NCBI GenBank assembly: GCA_030606215.1
Contig: JAUWGW010000007.1
Span: forward strand, 1 to 64,000
DNA from: a bacterium
Lineage (GTDB): Bacteria > NPL-UPA2 > JAUVJM01
Direction: 5' to 3'
DNA: 64,000 bases
This document shows, piece by piece, positions 33,246 to 42,336 of this stretch (the stretch's first letter is position 1; each line of letters starts with the position of its first letter). The notes below the pieces were generated by a model. The model was not told the DNA's origin. It worked only from the letters and a program-made list of their open reading frames with translations, and did no database searches. A program made the translations under genes and the position numbers.

Positions 33246-33688
33246 TGCCTTTCCTTTCGCTTCAAAATAGAAATTTCTTTCTCAAGCTCCACTATCCTGT
33301 CATATAATCCTTTGACAAGTTGGACGATATGTCTGTTGAAATCAATCTGTTGGTTGAAAACACCCCTCGTATGAAACCTCAGAAACCGCCTGATAAATTC
33401 TTTCACTGCGAGCACAATATGTCCGAGTATGGGACGGTTCAGGAACGGTGGGATACCGAATTTATAATGTTCTATATCTATGTTGCAGAGGACCTCGGCT
33501 GTCTTGATATAGTGTCTCGTGAAATCTGCGTGTTCAGGTGTATCACCAATTTTCAGTTTCTCTGCTTCGGCAAGTTTTTCGCTGGATAGAATTCCTTCTC
33601 TTTTCTTCTTTTCAATATTCGCGCGAATTTCCTCCATTAACTCCTCAACATTTATGTCAGTATCCTTTATCTCAAAGGTCTCTTCCAT
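33242..33688 (-). CDS. Small O-antigen-cluster protein with C-terminal coiled coil
   Basis: A ~148-residue protein of unknown function. The N-terminus 'IKDTDINVEELMEEIRANI' and the middle 'LNRPILGHIVLAVKEFIR' resemble the front domain that in many O-antigen clusters is fused to glycosyltransferases or methyltransferases. The end ('RIVELEKEISILKRKE') is a coiled coil. Here it stands alone. The start is ATG 33688 with GGAGGT 9 bases upstream, after the Wzt end. It may tether the neighbouring glycosyltransferases to the membrane or to Wzt, but this is a guess from context. Confidence 0.75.
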   Translation of the reverse strand: MEETFEIKDTDINVEELMEEIRANIEKKKREGILSSEKLAEAEKLKIGDTPEHADFTRHYIKTAEVLCNIDIEHYKFGIPPFLNRPILGHIVLAVKEFIRRFLRFHTRGVFNQQIDFNRHIVQLVKGLYDRIVELEKEISILKRKERQ

Positions 33689-33693
33689 CGTAT

Positions 33694-34875
33694 TTATACC
33701 TCCAATTCCCATCTGCATGGTAATTTAAGAAAACCATCTTCCTCGCGGAGATTTTCCACTTCTATCTGATGTGTGAAATCAAGGTGGTGATACTGTATTC
33801 TGTGGTCCTGTGAGTGGAGAGAAAAATTGAAGAAGAAAGCCCCTTTGAAAAGGGTAAGGCGCTCGATTGTAAGTTTTATTTTTCCCTCACCCTCAATGTG
33901 GTCTATAGGATAGTTTTCAAGTTTGGTGTTCGTCCCGAAGAAGTTTTTGCCATCCTGGCCATGGATAGAAATGCCAAAGACCGGGGAATCAACTCGCTTG
34001 GGTGCGAGGTAACTTATCTCCATAATCACAGGCTGCCCTGTGAAAAAGCGTTTTTCTTCTTTGCCGCCGCTTCTTAGAAAACGCACACCTGTAATAAAAG
34101 CTTCTTTTGTTCCCCATTCTCTTGGTCTTAAACGTTCATCTCTCTCCTGAACCATTTTCCTGTACAATCTCAGAACGTCTCTTGGTCTGCCTTCCTCCCT
34201 GACATGTCCCTGCTCAAGAAGAATTACGCGACTGCAGACTTCTTCAACAAGTTCAAGAGCGTGTGACACGAAGAGGATTGTTTTTCCTCTTTTCTGAAAA
34301 TCTTCTATCCTTCTGAGACATTTCTTCTGAAAATGTTCGTCTCCGACAGCAAGCACTTCATCAATCAATAATATGTCGGGGTCAACTTCAACTGCAATTG
34401 CAAAGCCAAGCCTGACATACATACCGGAAGAGAAATGTTTCACAGGCATGTTTATAAACTTTTCAAGCTCGGAAAATTCGACTATTGCCTTATACCTTTC
34501 ATCCATCTCTTTTTTCGAAAAACCGAGTATTGACCCGTTGAGATAGATATTCTCCCGCCCGCTCAAATCTCCGTGAAAACCAGCTCCGAGTTCAAGGAGT
34601 GTTGCAACGGAACCCTGGACTTTTACCTCTCCTGAGGTCGGTTTCAATATCCCGGCGATAATTCCAAGCAGTGTGCTTTTGCCCGAACCATTCTCTCCTA
34701 TAACGCCGACAGTTTCTCCCTTCTGAATTTCAAAACTGACATCCTCAAGAGCGTGAAAGGCTTTGAAAGGTTCCCTCCTTTTCAGCCAGTCCATTATTGC
34801 CCCTTTGAAAGTTGGTTCTTTCCCCCGCTGAATAAGATAGTTTTTTGAAACGCCTTTAATACTTATAACGATCAT
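33694..34875 (-). CDS. wzt: O-antigen/polysaccharide ABC transporter ATP-binding protein, Wzt type
   Basis: A 393-residue nucleotide-binding subunit. Walker A is 'GENGSGKSTLLGIIAG', the signature region is 'FSSGMYVRLGFAIAV', Walker B 'DILLIDEVLAVGDEHF', and the switch His is in 'LFVSHALE'. After about residue 245 comes a ~145-residue beta-sandwich of the Wzt C-terminal type, which in known systems recognises the finished, capped O-polysaccharide. It pairs with the permease directly upstream and exports lipid-linked glycan across the inner membrane. Confidence 0.93.
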   Translation of the reverse strand: MIVISIKGVSKNYLIQRGKEPTFKGAIMDWLKRREPFKAFHALEDVSFEIQKGETVGVIGENGSGKSTLLGIIAGILKPTSGEVKVQGSVATLLELGAGFHGDLSGRENIYLNGSILGFSKKEMDERYKAIVEFSELEKFINMPVKHFSSGMYVRLGFAIAVEVDPDILLIDEVLAVGDEHFQKKCLRRIEDFQKRGKTILFVSHALELVEEVCSRVILLEQGHVREEGRPRDVLRLYRKMVQERDERLRPREWGTKEAFITGVRFLRSGGKEEKRFFTGQPVIMEISYLAPKRVDSPVFGISIHGQDGKNFFGTNTKLENYPIDHIEGEGKIKLTIERLTLFKGAFFFNFSLHSQDHRIQYHHLDFTHQIEVENLREEDGFLKLPCRWELEV

Positions 34876-34893
34876 TATTCTGCGCTCCGCATT

Positions 34894-35703
34894 TCAAAGT
34901 TGATCCACAATTATTCCTTCCACCTTAATCAAAAAGCGATATCCAGCTATAAGTACTGCTATTGAGATTACAAGTGGTATATATATAAGTTGAGGGGGAG
35001 GGAAGTTACCGTGATAAAGAATGCTTTGATAACTTACAATTATACATGCCATCGGATTAAGGAAATACAGTAAACGCAGATGCTCCGGGACAACAAGTGT
35101 GTATGGATAGATGACAGGCGTGAGGAAAAAGCCGGCGAACAGAATAACCTGCAGCATATGTTCCACATCACGGAATAGGACATTCAAGGAGCTGATAAAG
35201 AAGGATAACCCGCATGCAAGCATAAGTTCGATAAGAATCAGAAGCGGGAGCATTAGGAGACAGATTCCGGAGGGATTTTCCCATCCGGAAGGGATTTTCC
35301 ACATTATGAGCAGAGTGAAAACCACTACAAGTGAAAGGATAAAGTTCACGAGGTTAGTCAGCACGGCTGAGACTGGCAAAATAATTCTTGGGAAATAAAC
35401 TTTCTTTACGAGACTGACATTCCCTACGAAGGAAGTTGCCGAGTCGCTGATTGAGCCGGCAAAGAAGTTCCATGAAAAAAGACCAACTACCAAATATGCT
35501 GCGTAATTCTCTATACCTGCCTTCCGCCATCCTGTGAAAACACTTGAGAAGACAGCCCAGTAAACCAGGGTCATAAGAAGTGGATTGAGAAGCGACCAGA
35601 GAAAGCCCAGGGAAGAACTTTTGTATCTGACCTTGAGATGTCTTGTAACAAGATTTTTTACAAGTTCACGCCGCTTTAATAATTCATGCCACTGTCCAGG
35701 CAT
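34894..35703 (-). CDS. wzm: O-antigen/polysaccharide ABC transporter permease, Wzm type
   Basis: A 269-residue ABC-2 permease with six membrane segments. 'LVTRHLKVRYKSSSLGFLWSLLNPL' is the cytoplasmic entry helix typical of Wzm/TagG proteins, and 'FFISSLNVLFRDVEHMLQVIL' the conserved coupling segment before 'LTPVIYP'. It partners with the Wzt gene 18 bp downstream. It overlaps the heptosyltransferase gene by 28 bp. Confidence 0.93.
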   Translation of the reverse strand: MPGQWHELLKRRELVKNLVTRHLKVRYKSSSLGFLWSLLNPLLMTLVYWAVFSSVFTGWRKAGIENYAAYLVVGLFSWNFFAGSISDSATSFVGNVSLVKKVYFPRIILPVSAVLTNLVNFILSLVVVFTLLIMWKIPSGWENPSGICLLMLPLLILIELMLACGLSFFISSLNVLFRDVEHMLQVILFAGFFLTPVIYPYTLVVPEHLRLLYFLNPMACIIVSYQSILYHGNFPPPQLIYIPLVISIAVLIAGYRFLIKVEGIIVDQL

Positions 35704-36695
35704 ATTTCCACCTTTTCCATAACTTCAGATACTCCAATCTCTTTCATACATTTGATACTCTTGCATTTTTTTCGCCAGCAGCCGGAGCATGGCATTTTCT
35801 TCCATACCACAAAATTTCTCTCCCCATAGGGACCGTTACGCGCGGGGTCCGTTGGGCCATATAATCCTATTACCCTTTTACCGAGAGCAGCTGCCAGATG
35901 TAAGGGGCCTGTATCTGAACCGATAAAAAGTTCACATTTGTCAAGTAAAGCAATCAGTTGAGAAAGGTTCATACCGTTTGCAATGACTATATCTTCTCTG
36001 CGGAATTTCTCCGCAGGTTTCTCTTCACCAGGTCCTGCAGTAATCACAATCGTAGTATCAGCAAACTTCTTAACGATTTCCCGGGAAAGGTGTGCATAAT
36101 TCTCAATCGGCCATTTCTTCGTCTCCCACGTGACACCTGGATGCATTATTACTATTCTCTTATTATAAACATTTCTTGATTTCAGGAAATCATCTATATA
36201 TCTTTTTGCAGACTCCTCAACCGGGACCTTAAATAATATATCCCCTGCATCTGCTTCCAGCTCCCTGGCAAAGCCCAGGTTTCGTTCAATGATGTGAGAG
36301 CCCTCTTCGGTAACCTTCCGGTTTGTGAAAAATGTGCTTATTGCCTCAACCCTGAAACTTCCTCTTTTGAAACCCATCCGCCATCGGCAGCCGCTGAGAA
36401 ATGTGACAATACCCCCCTTGAGATTTCCCTGTAAATCAATAATTATATCATACTTCTTACTTCTTATTTTTCCAATGAATTTTATGAAGGAAAGAAAGTT
36501 TTTGAAAACCCCTTCTCTTTCAAAGACAATTATTTCATCCACAGAAGGATGATTCTTAATTAAACCTGAAAATCTTTTCTCAATCGCCCAGCCAATATGA
36601 GTATCCGGATATTTTCTCCGCAATATATTCACAAGTGGCAGAGTATGGATAACATCTCCCAGAGAACTAAGCTTTAATATAAGAATGCTCTTCAC
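35676..36695 (-). CDS. Heptosyltransferase, GT9 family (WaaC/WaaF-like)
   Basis: A 339-residue GT-B enzyme of family 9. 'LILKLSSLGDVIHTLPLVNIL' is the acceptor-side start typical of heptosyltransferase I, and 'IGSDTGPLHLAAALGKRVIGLYG' followed by 'GPTDPARNGPYG' forms the ADP-heptose site. The C-terminus has a Cys cluster ('CSGCWRKKCKSIKC') often seen in deep-branching members. It transfers heptose to the Kdo2 or heptosyl inner core of LPS. It overlaps the O-antigen ligase by 4 bp. Confidence 0.9.
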   Translation of the reverse strand: MKSILILKLSSLGDVIHTLPLVNILRRKYPDTHIGWAIEKRFSGLIKNHPSVDEIIVFEREGVFKNFLSFIKFIGKIRSKKYDIIIDLQGNLKGGIVTFLSGCRWRMGFKRGSFRVEAISTFFTNRKVTEEGSHIIERNLGFARELEADAGDILFKVPVEESAKRYIDDFLKSRNVYNKRIVIMHPGVTWETKKWPIENYAHLSREIVKKFADTTIVITAGPGEEKPAEKFRREDIVIANGMNLSQLIALLDKCELFIGSDTGPLHLAAALGKRVIGLYGPTDPARNGPYGERNFVVWKKMPCSGCWRKKCKSIKCMKEIGVSEVMEKVEICLDSGMNY

Positions 36696-37849
36696 TGAAT
36701 ATTTGCCTTCAAATTCTTGTTTATAAGAAGTGCGAGCCCCATCATAATATATACCATCATCACTACTTCAGAATCCCCGAAGTTAAATTCAACAAGGCCA
36801 TTTATGAGAAAACCGATAAATGCGGAGAAAATACCAAGCATGAGAGCTTTCTCATAAGAATTTTTATCTTTAATCCTGTGAAACGTGTGGAATGATAATT
36901 TGATAAAGACAATCATCCACCAGAGAAATGCTATAAACCCGATAGGTCCCATCTCTGCAAGTATTTGCAGAGGTGTACTGTGGAGGTGATCACGCCTGTG
37001 TTCAATCCCAGAGTTATAGTGATACATAACACTGCCAACATTATCTATCCCAACTCCCATTGGATGGTCTCTCAATATTGATGGTGTAATCTCCCACATT
37101 GCAAGTCTCCCACCCCGCACCGGTGAAAACTCATCCTTCAGATTCATAAGCCTGTCTTTCGCTGGCTGGAAAAGCGCGAGAATTGCCACTGCGGCACAAA
37201 TTACAGTTAAAATCATTTTCCTGGACCTAATCCATCCCTGAATACCGAGTACAAACATGAGTGATATCCAGGAACCGCGTTTGAAATTGAGGATTTCAGC
37301 GGCAATCATAAGCATGAGAGCAATTGACAGGAGCACTTTTATCTTCCTTTCTTCCCGGTAAAGCAGGATTGCCGTTGTAATTCCAATAATAATGAGAAGC
37401 TGGCCTGCCTCACTCATACTTCCAGCCAGCACAGGGTCAGAGCCCTGGGTGATTTTTGATAGGCGGTTAACTATCGTGAAAAGTGATAAAATTGAAGTCC
37501 CGCAAATAAGAGTTCTCACAAGCGTCCTGATTTTGTGAGATGCTACATTATTCAGAATGAGGTAGATAATGAGAATAAGACCATAAGTCCTGAAACCAAT
37601 CAGACTGTTTTTAACATCTACGCCCCAGAATGAACTAAGAAAAGCAACCACTACAAAAGCTAAAACCGGCAGATCCAACGGGGTTTTCTGCCAGTGAAAT
37701 TCTTTACCTAAAATCATCTTCACAATCCACCCAATTAAGCCAAGAACAAATACTCCCTCTGAAACAGCTATTGATAGAGGCAAAGTAAAAGCAAACAGGA
37801 TGAGCGATATATATATATAATTGTCAAAGTGTCTTGTCAATCTTTTCAT
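36692..37849 (-). CDS. O-antigen ligase-family membrane protein (WaaL/RfaL)
   Basis: A 385-residue protein with about ten membrane helices and the large periplasmic loop of the Wzy_C domain ('RGGRLAMWEITPSILRDHPMG' region, then 'EHRRDHLHSTPLQILAEMG'), where conserved Arg and His residues act. It joins the O-polysaccharide exported by Wzm/Wzt to lipid A-core, or is a Wzy polymerase. Next to an ABC-type exporter the ligase role is more likely. It overlaps both neighbours. Confidence 0.87.
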   Translation of the reverse strand: MKRLTRHFDNYIYISLILFAFTLPLSIAVSEGVFVLGLIGWIVKMILGKEFHWQKTPLDLPVLAFVVVAFLSSFWGVDVKNSLIGFRTYGLILIIYLILNNVASHKIRTLVRTLICGTSILSLFTIVNRLSKITQGSDPVLAGSMSEAGQLLIIIGITTAILLYREERKIKVLLSIALMLMIAAEILNFKRGSWISLMFVLGIQGWIRSRKMILTVICAAVAILALFQPAKDRLMNLKDEFSPVRGGRLAMWEITPSILRDHPMGVGIDNVGSVMYHYNSGIEHRRDHLHSTPLQILAEMGPIGFIAFLWWMIVFIKLSFHTFHRIKDKNSYEKALMLGIFSAFIGFLINGLVEFNFGDSEVVMMVYIMMGLALLINKNLKANIQ

Positions 37850-38618
37850 TACTTAATCCTGTCTTTTGTAGTTCCCACAGCTTGGAATATTTCAAGAAAA
37901 CATAAAATGAAGAAGCGGCTGCAATTATCAATCCCGGGATACCATCTTTGAATCCACCCCTGATTGCATATCCTGTGATAAACCTTATAATAGGGCGAAG
38001 GAGAATCTGGAAGGGATGAAATACTTTTCCATGTTTTGCCATTTCCTCCGCTGAGATTGAAGAAAATTTATTCAGAGTTTGCAACTGGTCAAAAATGTTC
38101 TCATAGGTAAAATGCCACAGGTCTTGCTCCAAATATTTAACCCGCCCTCCGGATACCTCAACTTTCTCATGCGGTTCAACACCTCCTATACGCCCTTTCA
38201 CCCTTCTGAACAGGCGAAGTTTGTAGTCAGGATACCATTCACCATGCTTGATCCATCTTCCGAGATAATAGACGAGCCTTGGGAAATAAAATCCGTCATA
38301 CTCTCCGCTATCTTCAGAGAGTCCCTTTTTTATTTCCTCAATCAATCCGGGCGACAACCTTTCATCAGCATCAATCAATAAGACCCAGTCATATTTTGTA
38401 CTGCTTAGCGCAAAACTTTTCTGGTCAATCTGTCCTTTCCACTCTCGCTGCATTATCTTATCAGTGAATTCTCTGCATATGTTTACGGTCTTATCACTGC
38501 TGAATGAATCCACAATAATGATTTCATCAACCCATGCAACTGATTTGAGACAGTCACGGATATTTTTCTCCTCATTATATGTAACAATACATACTGAAAC
38601 GGAGAATTTACCTGCCAT
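37824..38618 (-). CDS. Family 2 glycosyltransferase, WaaE/KdtX-like LPS-core enzyme
   Basis: A 264-residue GT-A enzyme. 'SVCIVTYNEEKNIRDCL' opens the nucleotide-binding fold, 'VDEIIIVDSFSSDKT' follows and 'DWVLLIDADERLSP' holds the metal-binding DXD-type Asp residues. The C-terminal 'GYAIRGGFKDGIPGLIIA' is characteristic of the WaaE (beta-1,4-glucosyltransferase to heptose I) group. It lies between the ligase and WaaF-like gene with short overlaps, in keeping with core assembly. Confidence 0.9.
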   Translation of the reverse strand: MAGKFSVSVCIVTYNEEKNIRDCLKSVAWVDEIIIVDSFSSDKTVNICREFTDKIMQREWKGQIDQKSFALSSTKYDWVLLIDADERLSPGLIEEIKKGLSEDSGEYDGFYFPRLVYYLGRWIKHGEWYPDYKLRLFRRVKGRIGGVEPHEKVEVSGGRVKYLEQDLWHFTYENIFDQLQTLNKFSSISAEEMAKHGKVFHPFQILLRPIIRFITGYAIRGGFKDGIPGLIIAAASSFYVFLKYSKLWELQKTGLSNEKIDKTL

Positions 38619-39654
38619 CTCTTAATTTTTCCTCCGCTGAGAGAAGAACCTCTTCCACCTGAATTTCTTTAAAACACCTGTAATCTCCGCGCGGGCATTT
38701 TCTGGAAAAACATGGACTGCAATCAACTCTCTTGTAGAAAACAGTATGCTCTTCACCTCGTGGACCTGTTCTTGCAGGGTCAGTGGAGCCAAATATTGCC
38801 ACAACAGGGGTTTTAACTGCAGTAGCTATGTGCATAGTCCCGCTGTCATTTGTAATGAGAAGTTTGCACATACTGAGTAATGCTCCGAGCTGACGCAGGC
38901 TTGTCTTTCCCGCAAGATTGACACACTTCTCTTTCATATATCTACAAATCTCATCTGTGATTTTCTCTTCCTTAGATGTCCCAAAAAGTAAAATTTTTAC
39001 AGATTGTTTTTTAATCAGTTCATCTCCCACATCTGCAAAATTTCTCGGGAACCATCTTTTCGCAGGTCCGAATGTTGCCCCTGGATTAATTCCAATCAAT
39101 CTGTCAACGCTTTTGATTTTGTTTTCTTCAAGAAGTCTCTTAGCTTCTTCCTTTTCTTGTTGAGTTACAACCCATACAAGTTCATGATTTACGGATTCCC
39201 TTTTTGAATCATGAAAGTCCTCAATAAGATGAAGGTAGTAGTTTACCTGATGTTCCCTGAGTAACTTCCTGGTAGGTTCCAGAGCGCAAGTCAACAGGAA
39301 TCCTCTTGCATCTCTTCTATAGCCGAGAGTTTCTTCCGCTCCTGAAATGCGAAAAAAAAGGGCCGATGAAAAGGAATTTGGAAAAAGGATTGCCCTGTCA
39401 TATTTGTCTTTTCTGAGCTTAAAAGCTTTTAACCAGTAGAATAAATTATTCTTCTCGGGTAATATGATTATTTCATCAACAGCAGGATTGTGGAGGAAAC
39501 AATCACTCACGCTCCTTCTGGCGAGAAGTGAGATATGTGCTCCGGGATACTTTTCTCTCAACGCAGTCAGCGCAGGAGTTGAGAGAACAGCATCTCCAAT
39601 CCAGTTAGGCGCTCTTACAATTATCTTATTTTCTATCTTTGAATTGCATCTCAT
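38608..39654 (-). CDS. waaF: Lipopolysaccharide heptosyltransferase II
   Basis: A 348-residue GT9 enzyme. 'VRAPNWIGDAVLSTPALTALR' is the WaaF signature start, 'GINPGATFGPAKRWFP' the second conserved block, and 'ITNDSGTMHIATAVKTPVVAI' with 'GSTDPARTGP' the ADP-heptose site. It adds the second heptose to the LPS inner core. The C-terminal Cys-rich stretch resembles that of the other GT9 enzyme here. It starts 29 bp inside the end of msbA. Confidence 0.93.
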   Translation of the reverse strand: MRCNSKIENKIIVRAPNWIGDAVLSTPALTALREKYPGAHISLLARRSVSDCFLHNPAVDEIIILPEKNNLFYWLKAFKLRKDKYDRAILFPNSFSSALFFRISGAEETLGYRRDARGFLLTCALEPTRKLLREHQVNYYLHLIEDFHDSKRESVNHELVWVVTQQEKEEAKRLLEENKIKSVDRLIGINPGATFGPAKRWFPRNFADVGDELIKKQSVKILLFGTSKEEKITDEICRYMKEKCVNLAGKTSLRQLGALLSMCKLLITNDSGTMHIATAVKTPVVAIFGSTDPARTGPRGEEHTVFYKRVDCSPCFSRKCPRGDYRCFKEIQVEEVLLSAEEKLRDGR

Positions 39655-41401
39655 ATAGCCGCTTGTACACTTCCCCTCGTTTAATCAACTCTTCATGAAT
39701 GCCAGATTCCACAATTCTGTCCTTGTCAAGGACTATGATTTTGTTTGCATGCTTTATGGTGGAAAGTCTGTGCGCAATTACAAATACTGTTCTATCCTTC
39801 ATAAGATTATTTATTGCTCCCTGTATCATCTCTTCAGATTCGGAATCCAGCGATGATGTTGCCTCATCAAGTATCAAAATCGCAGGGTCTTTAAGCACAG
39901 CTCGCGCAATAGTAATTCTCTGTCGTTCGCCTCCAGAGAGGAGAACGCCACGGTCTCCGATGACTGTATCATATCCGTTTGACAGGTTCATTACAAAGCT
40001 ATGGGCATTTGCCGCTTTAGCTGCTCGGATAATTTCTTCCTCTGAAATATTCGCATTCCCGTAGCAGATATTGTTTGCCACAGTGTCATTGAATAAAATG
40101 ACCTCTTGAGTCACTATGCCAATCTGAGCTCTCAGGGATTTGATTGTTACCTCTTTTATGTCCTTCCCGTCAATAGTTATTGAGCCCGAGAGACAATCGT
40201 AGAATCGTGGAATGAGATTCACGAGAGTTGTTTTCCCAACACCACTTGTCCCAACGATGGCTATAATCTCTCCTACTCTGGCTTTGAGGTTTATGTCAGT
40301 AAGCACATTTCTCCCTTTTGTATATGCAAAAGATACATTGTCGAAGCTTATTTCCCCTCCTAATCGTGGAACATCCAAAGCCCCTTCACATTCTACGACC
40401 TCAGGTTGAATATCAAGTATTTCAAAAATCCTCATTGATGCGGCTTTTGCCTGCTGCATCATATTGTTAACTCTGGTCAGATTCTTGCAAGGTGCATACA
40501 GGCAGAAAACTGCCCCGAGGAATGTGACGAAGTCACCAGATGTCATAGAACCAGCTCCTGGCATGACCCTGTAGCCGGCATAGAGCAGTATGGCTGCTAT
40601 TCCAACTGCGGCTAAAAATTCCATCACCGGGGATGAAACTAAATAAATACGCGCAGACTTCATCGTTATCTGGAAGAATTTCTTAGTTTCCCCAAAGAAT
40701 CTCTTCCTCTCATACTCTTCCATCCCGAAAGCCTGAACAACCCTGATTCCTGAAAGAGTTTCCTGAAGTATAGAAGTGATATCGGCAATTCTCACCTGAG
40801 CTTCTCCGGTAAATTTTCTTACCTTCTCACCAAGTTTCTTAATCAAAACTGCAACTGGTGGGAATATGACCAGAGACACAATCGCAAGACCGGTATTTAG
40901 ATAGAAAATAAAAATGAGAAATCCTAAGATTGTTACAGGTTCACGAATAAGACTTGCCAAGGATTCTGTTATGCTCTGCTGAATGACATTGATATCGTTG
41001 GTGAATCTTGATATTAACTCCCCGGTTTTTCGTCGTGTGAAGAAACCGGGGCTCAAACCTGTAACATTGTGGTATAGGTCATTCCGCAGGTCATTTACCA
41101 CTTTCTGTGCAACGAAGTGCATGAGATAAGTCTGCCCGTACCCTGCAAGCCCTTTCATGGAGACTATTGCCAAAACGAAAATTGCAAGGAATTTGACGCA
41201 AACAGTCCTTTCAGCTGTGAACTCTGCTTTCAGGAATGGGATTTCAACAGTGACTATTTTCTCTGGAGTGAATATCCTGTCGATAATAGGTTTCAGCGTC
41301 CATATTGAAATGACTGAAAAGAGAGCGAAGAAAATCATACAGATGAAAGCAAAAGCTAATTGCCGTTTATAACGACTTATATAACTGAAAAGCCTTTTCA
41401 A
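39626..41401 (-). CDS. msbA: Lipid A flippase ABC transporter MsbA
   Basis: A 591-residue half-transporter with an N-terminal six-helix membrane domain (about 1-320) fused to an ATPase. Walker A is 'GTSGVGKTTLVNLIPRFYD', Q-loop 'IGIVTQEVILFNDTV', signature 'LLSGGERQRITIARAVL', Walker B 'ILILDEATSSLDSES' and the switch His 'FVIAHRLSTIKHA'. As a homodimer it flips lipid A-core to the periplasmic face. Its place between lipid A and core genes supports MsbA over a general multidrug exporter. Confidence 0.92.
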   Translation of the reverse strand: MKRLFSYISRYKRQLAFAFICMIFFALFSVISIWTLKPIIDRIFTPEKIVTVEIPFLKAEFTAERTVCVKFLAIFVLAIVSMKGLAGYGQTYLMHFVAQKVVNDLRNDLYHNVTGLSPGFFTRRKTGELISRFTNDINVIQQSITESLASLIREPVTILGFLIFIFYLNTGLAIVSLVIFPPVAVLIKKLGEKVRKFTGEAQVRIADITSILQETLSGIRVVQAFGMEEYERKRFFGETKKFFQITMKSARIYLVSSPVMEFLAAVGIAAILLYAGYRVMPGAGSMTSGDFVTFLGAVFCLYAPCKNLTRVNNMMQQAKAASMRIFEILDIQPEVVECEGALDVPRLGGEISFDNVSFAYTKGRNVLTDINLKARVGEIIAIVGTSGVGKTTLVNLIPRFYDCLSGSITIDGKDIKEVTIKSLRAQIGIVTQEVILFNDTVANNICYGNANISEEEIIRAAKAANAHSFVMNLSNGYDTVIGDRGVLLSGGERQRITIARAVLKDPAILILDEATSSLDSESEEMIQGAINNLMKDRTVFVIAHRLSTIKHANKIIVLDKDRIVESGIHEELIKRGEVYKRLYEMQFKDRK

Positions 41402-41424
41402 CTTTATTTCCCCGTGTCTTTCCC

Positions 41425-42318
41425 TCAGGCAGAGCAGAATTTACAAATCGGCACTTTGTCAAACTCTCCTCTCAGGTGAAACTGTCTTATTTCTTTTAGA
41501 CACTTCCCCTTCCATACATCTGCGATTGTGTTCTCACAGACATTCCCTAAAACGATCTGGCCATCATAATCGACACAGCATAAGGCGACTTCACCGTTCC
41601 AGAGAATTGTCAGCTTTGACCATAGACGAAAACATGGTAGTTTCCTAACAGCAGGAGATTTTTTGAAGTTGCGTAGATTTCCCCAATTATGGACTTTTCC
41701 TATTGAAACATTATCAACCCTTCTTCTCCAGTAATGAAGAAATTTATTTTTTGCCTTGGTATCACTACTAAGATCTAAGCAGGAAATTGAAACTTGCGGC
41801 TTTTTAAAATGTTTCTTTTGTCTCATTTCCATGAATTCATTTATGTTTCTTTGTACTTCATCAAAGCTTAACCCACGCCGTGTAGTTTCATACAGGTTCT
41901 TGTCAATTCCGTCAAAGCTAATTTTCAACTTATCAAGTCCACTATTCAGAATTCTTTCAGCCATATCACCGGTTAGCAAAGATCCGTTCGTAAATATCTT
42001 GACCTCTGCGATACCGAGCCTTTTGGCATGTTTTATCCGATCTGGCAGGTCATCTACAAGGAGCGCCTCACCAAAATTATGGAGATGAACTGAGTGAACT
42101 TTGTGCTTTGCGCATTCGTTAACCACTTTTTCAAACAGTTCCCAGCTCATAATTCCTATTTTTCGTGTCATCCTGTCTCTTGTGCACATTGTGCAGTTCG
42201 AGTTGCATGCATTAGTTGTTTCAATCTCAACAGTGCGAGGGAATTTCCATATAGCGCTTGCCACTCCACCTGAAACAGTAAAAAACGTTTTTTCTAATAG
42301 AGGAAACTTATTATGCAT
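41425..42318 (-). CDS. Radical SAM/SPASM-domain protein
   Basis: A 297-residue enzyme. The SAM cluster motif is 'CNSNCTMC' (CX3CX2C); a Cys series near the end ('CFRLWSKLTILWNGEVALCC', 'CKFCSA') should bind an auxiliary cluster as in SPASM proteins. It lies in the LPS run between msbA and a methyltransferase, much as the radical SAM/methyltransferase pair at 28336-30067 does at the edge of the same cluster. The substrate may be a sugar or lipid, but is unknown. Confidence 0.87.
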   Translation of the reverse strand: MHNKFPLLEKTFFTVSGGVASAIWKFPRTVEIETTNACNSNCTMCTRDRMTRKIGIMSWELFEKVVNECAKHKVHSVHLHNFGEALLVDDLPDRIKHAKRLGIAEVKIFTNGSLLTGDMAERILNSGLDKLKISFDGIDKNLYETTRRGLSFDEVQRNINEFMEMRQKKHFKKPQVSISCLDLSSDTKAKNKFLHYWRRRVDNVSIGKVHNWGNLRNFKKSPAVRKLPCFRLWSKLTILWNGEVALCCVDYDGQIVLGNVCENTIADVWKGKCLKEIRQFHLRGEFDKVPICKFCSA

Positions 42319-42336
42319 ATTGTATATGATTCCGCG

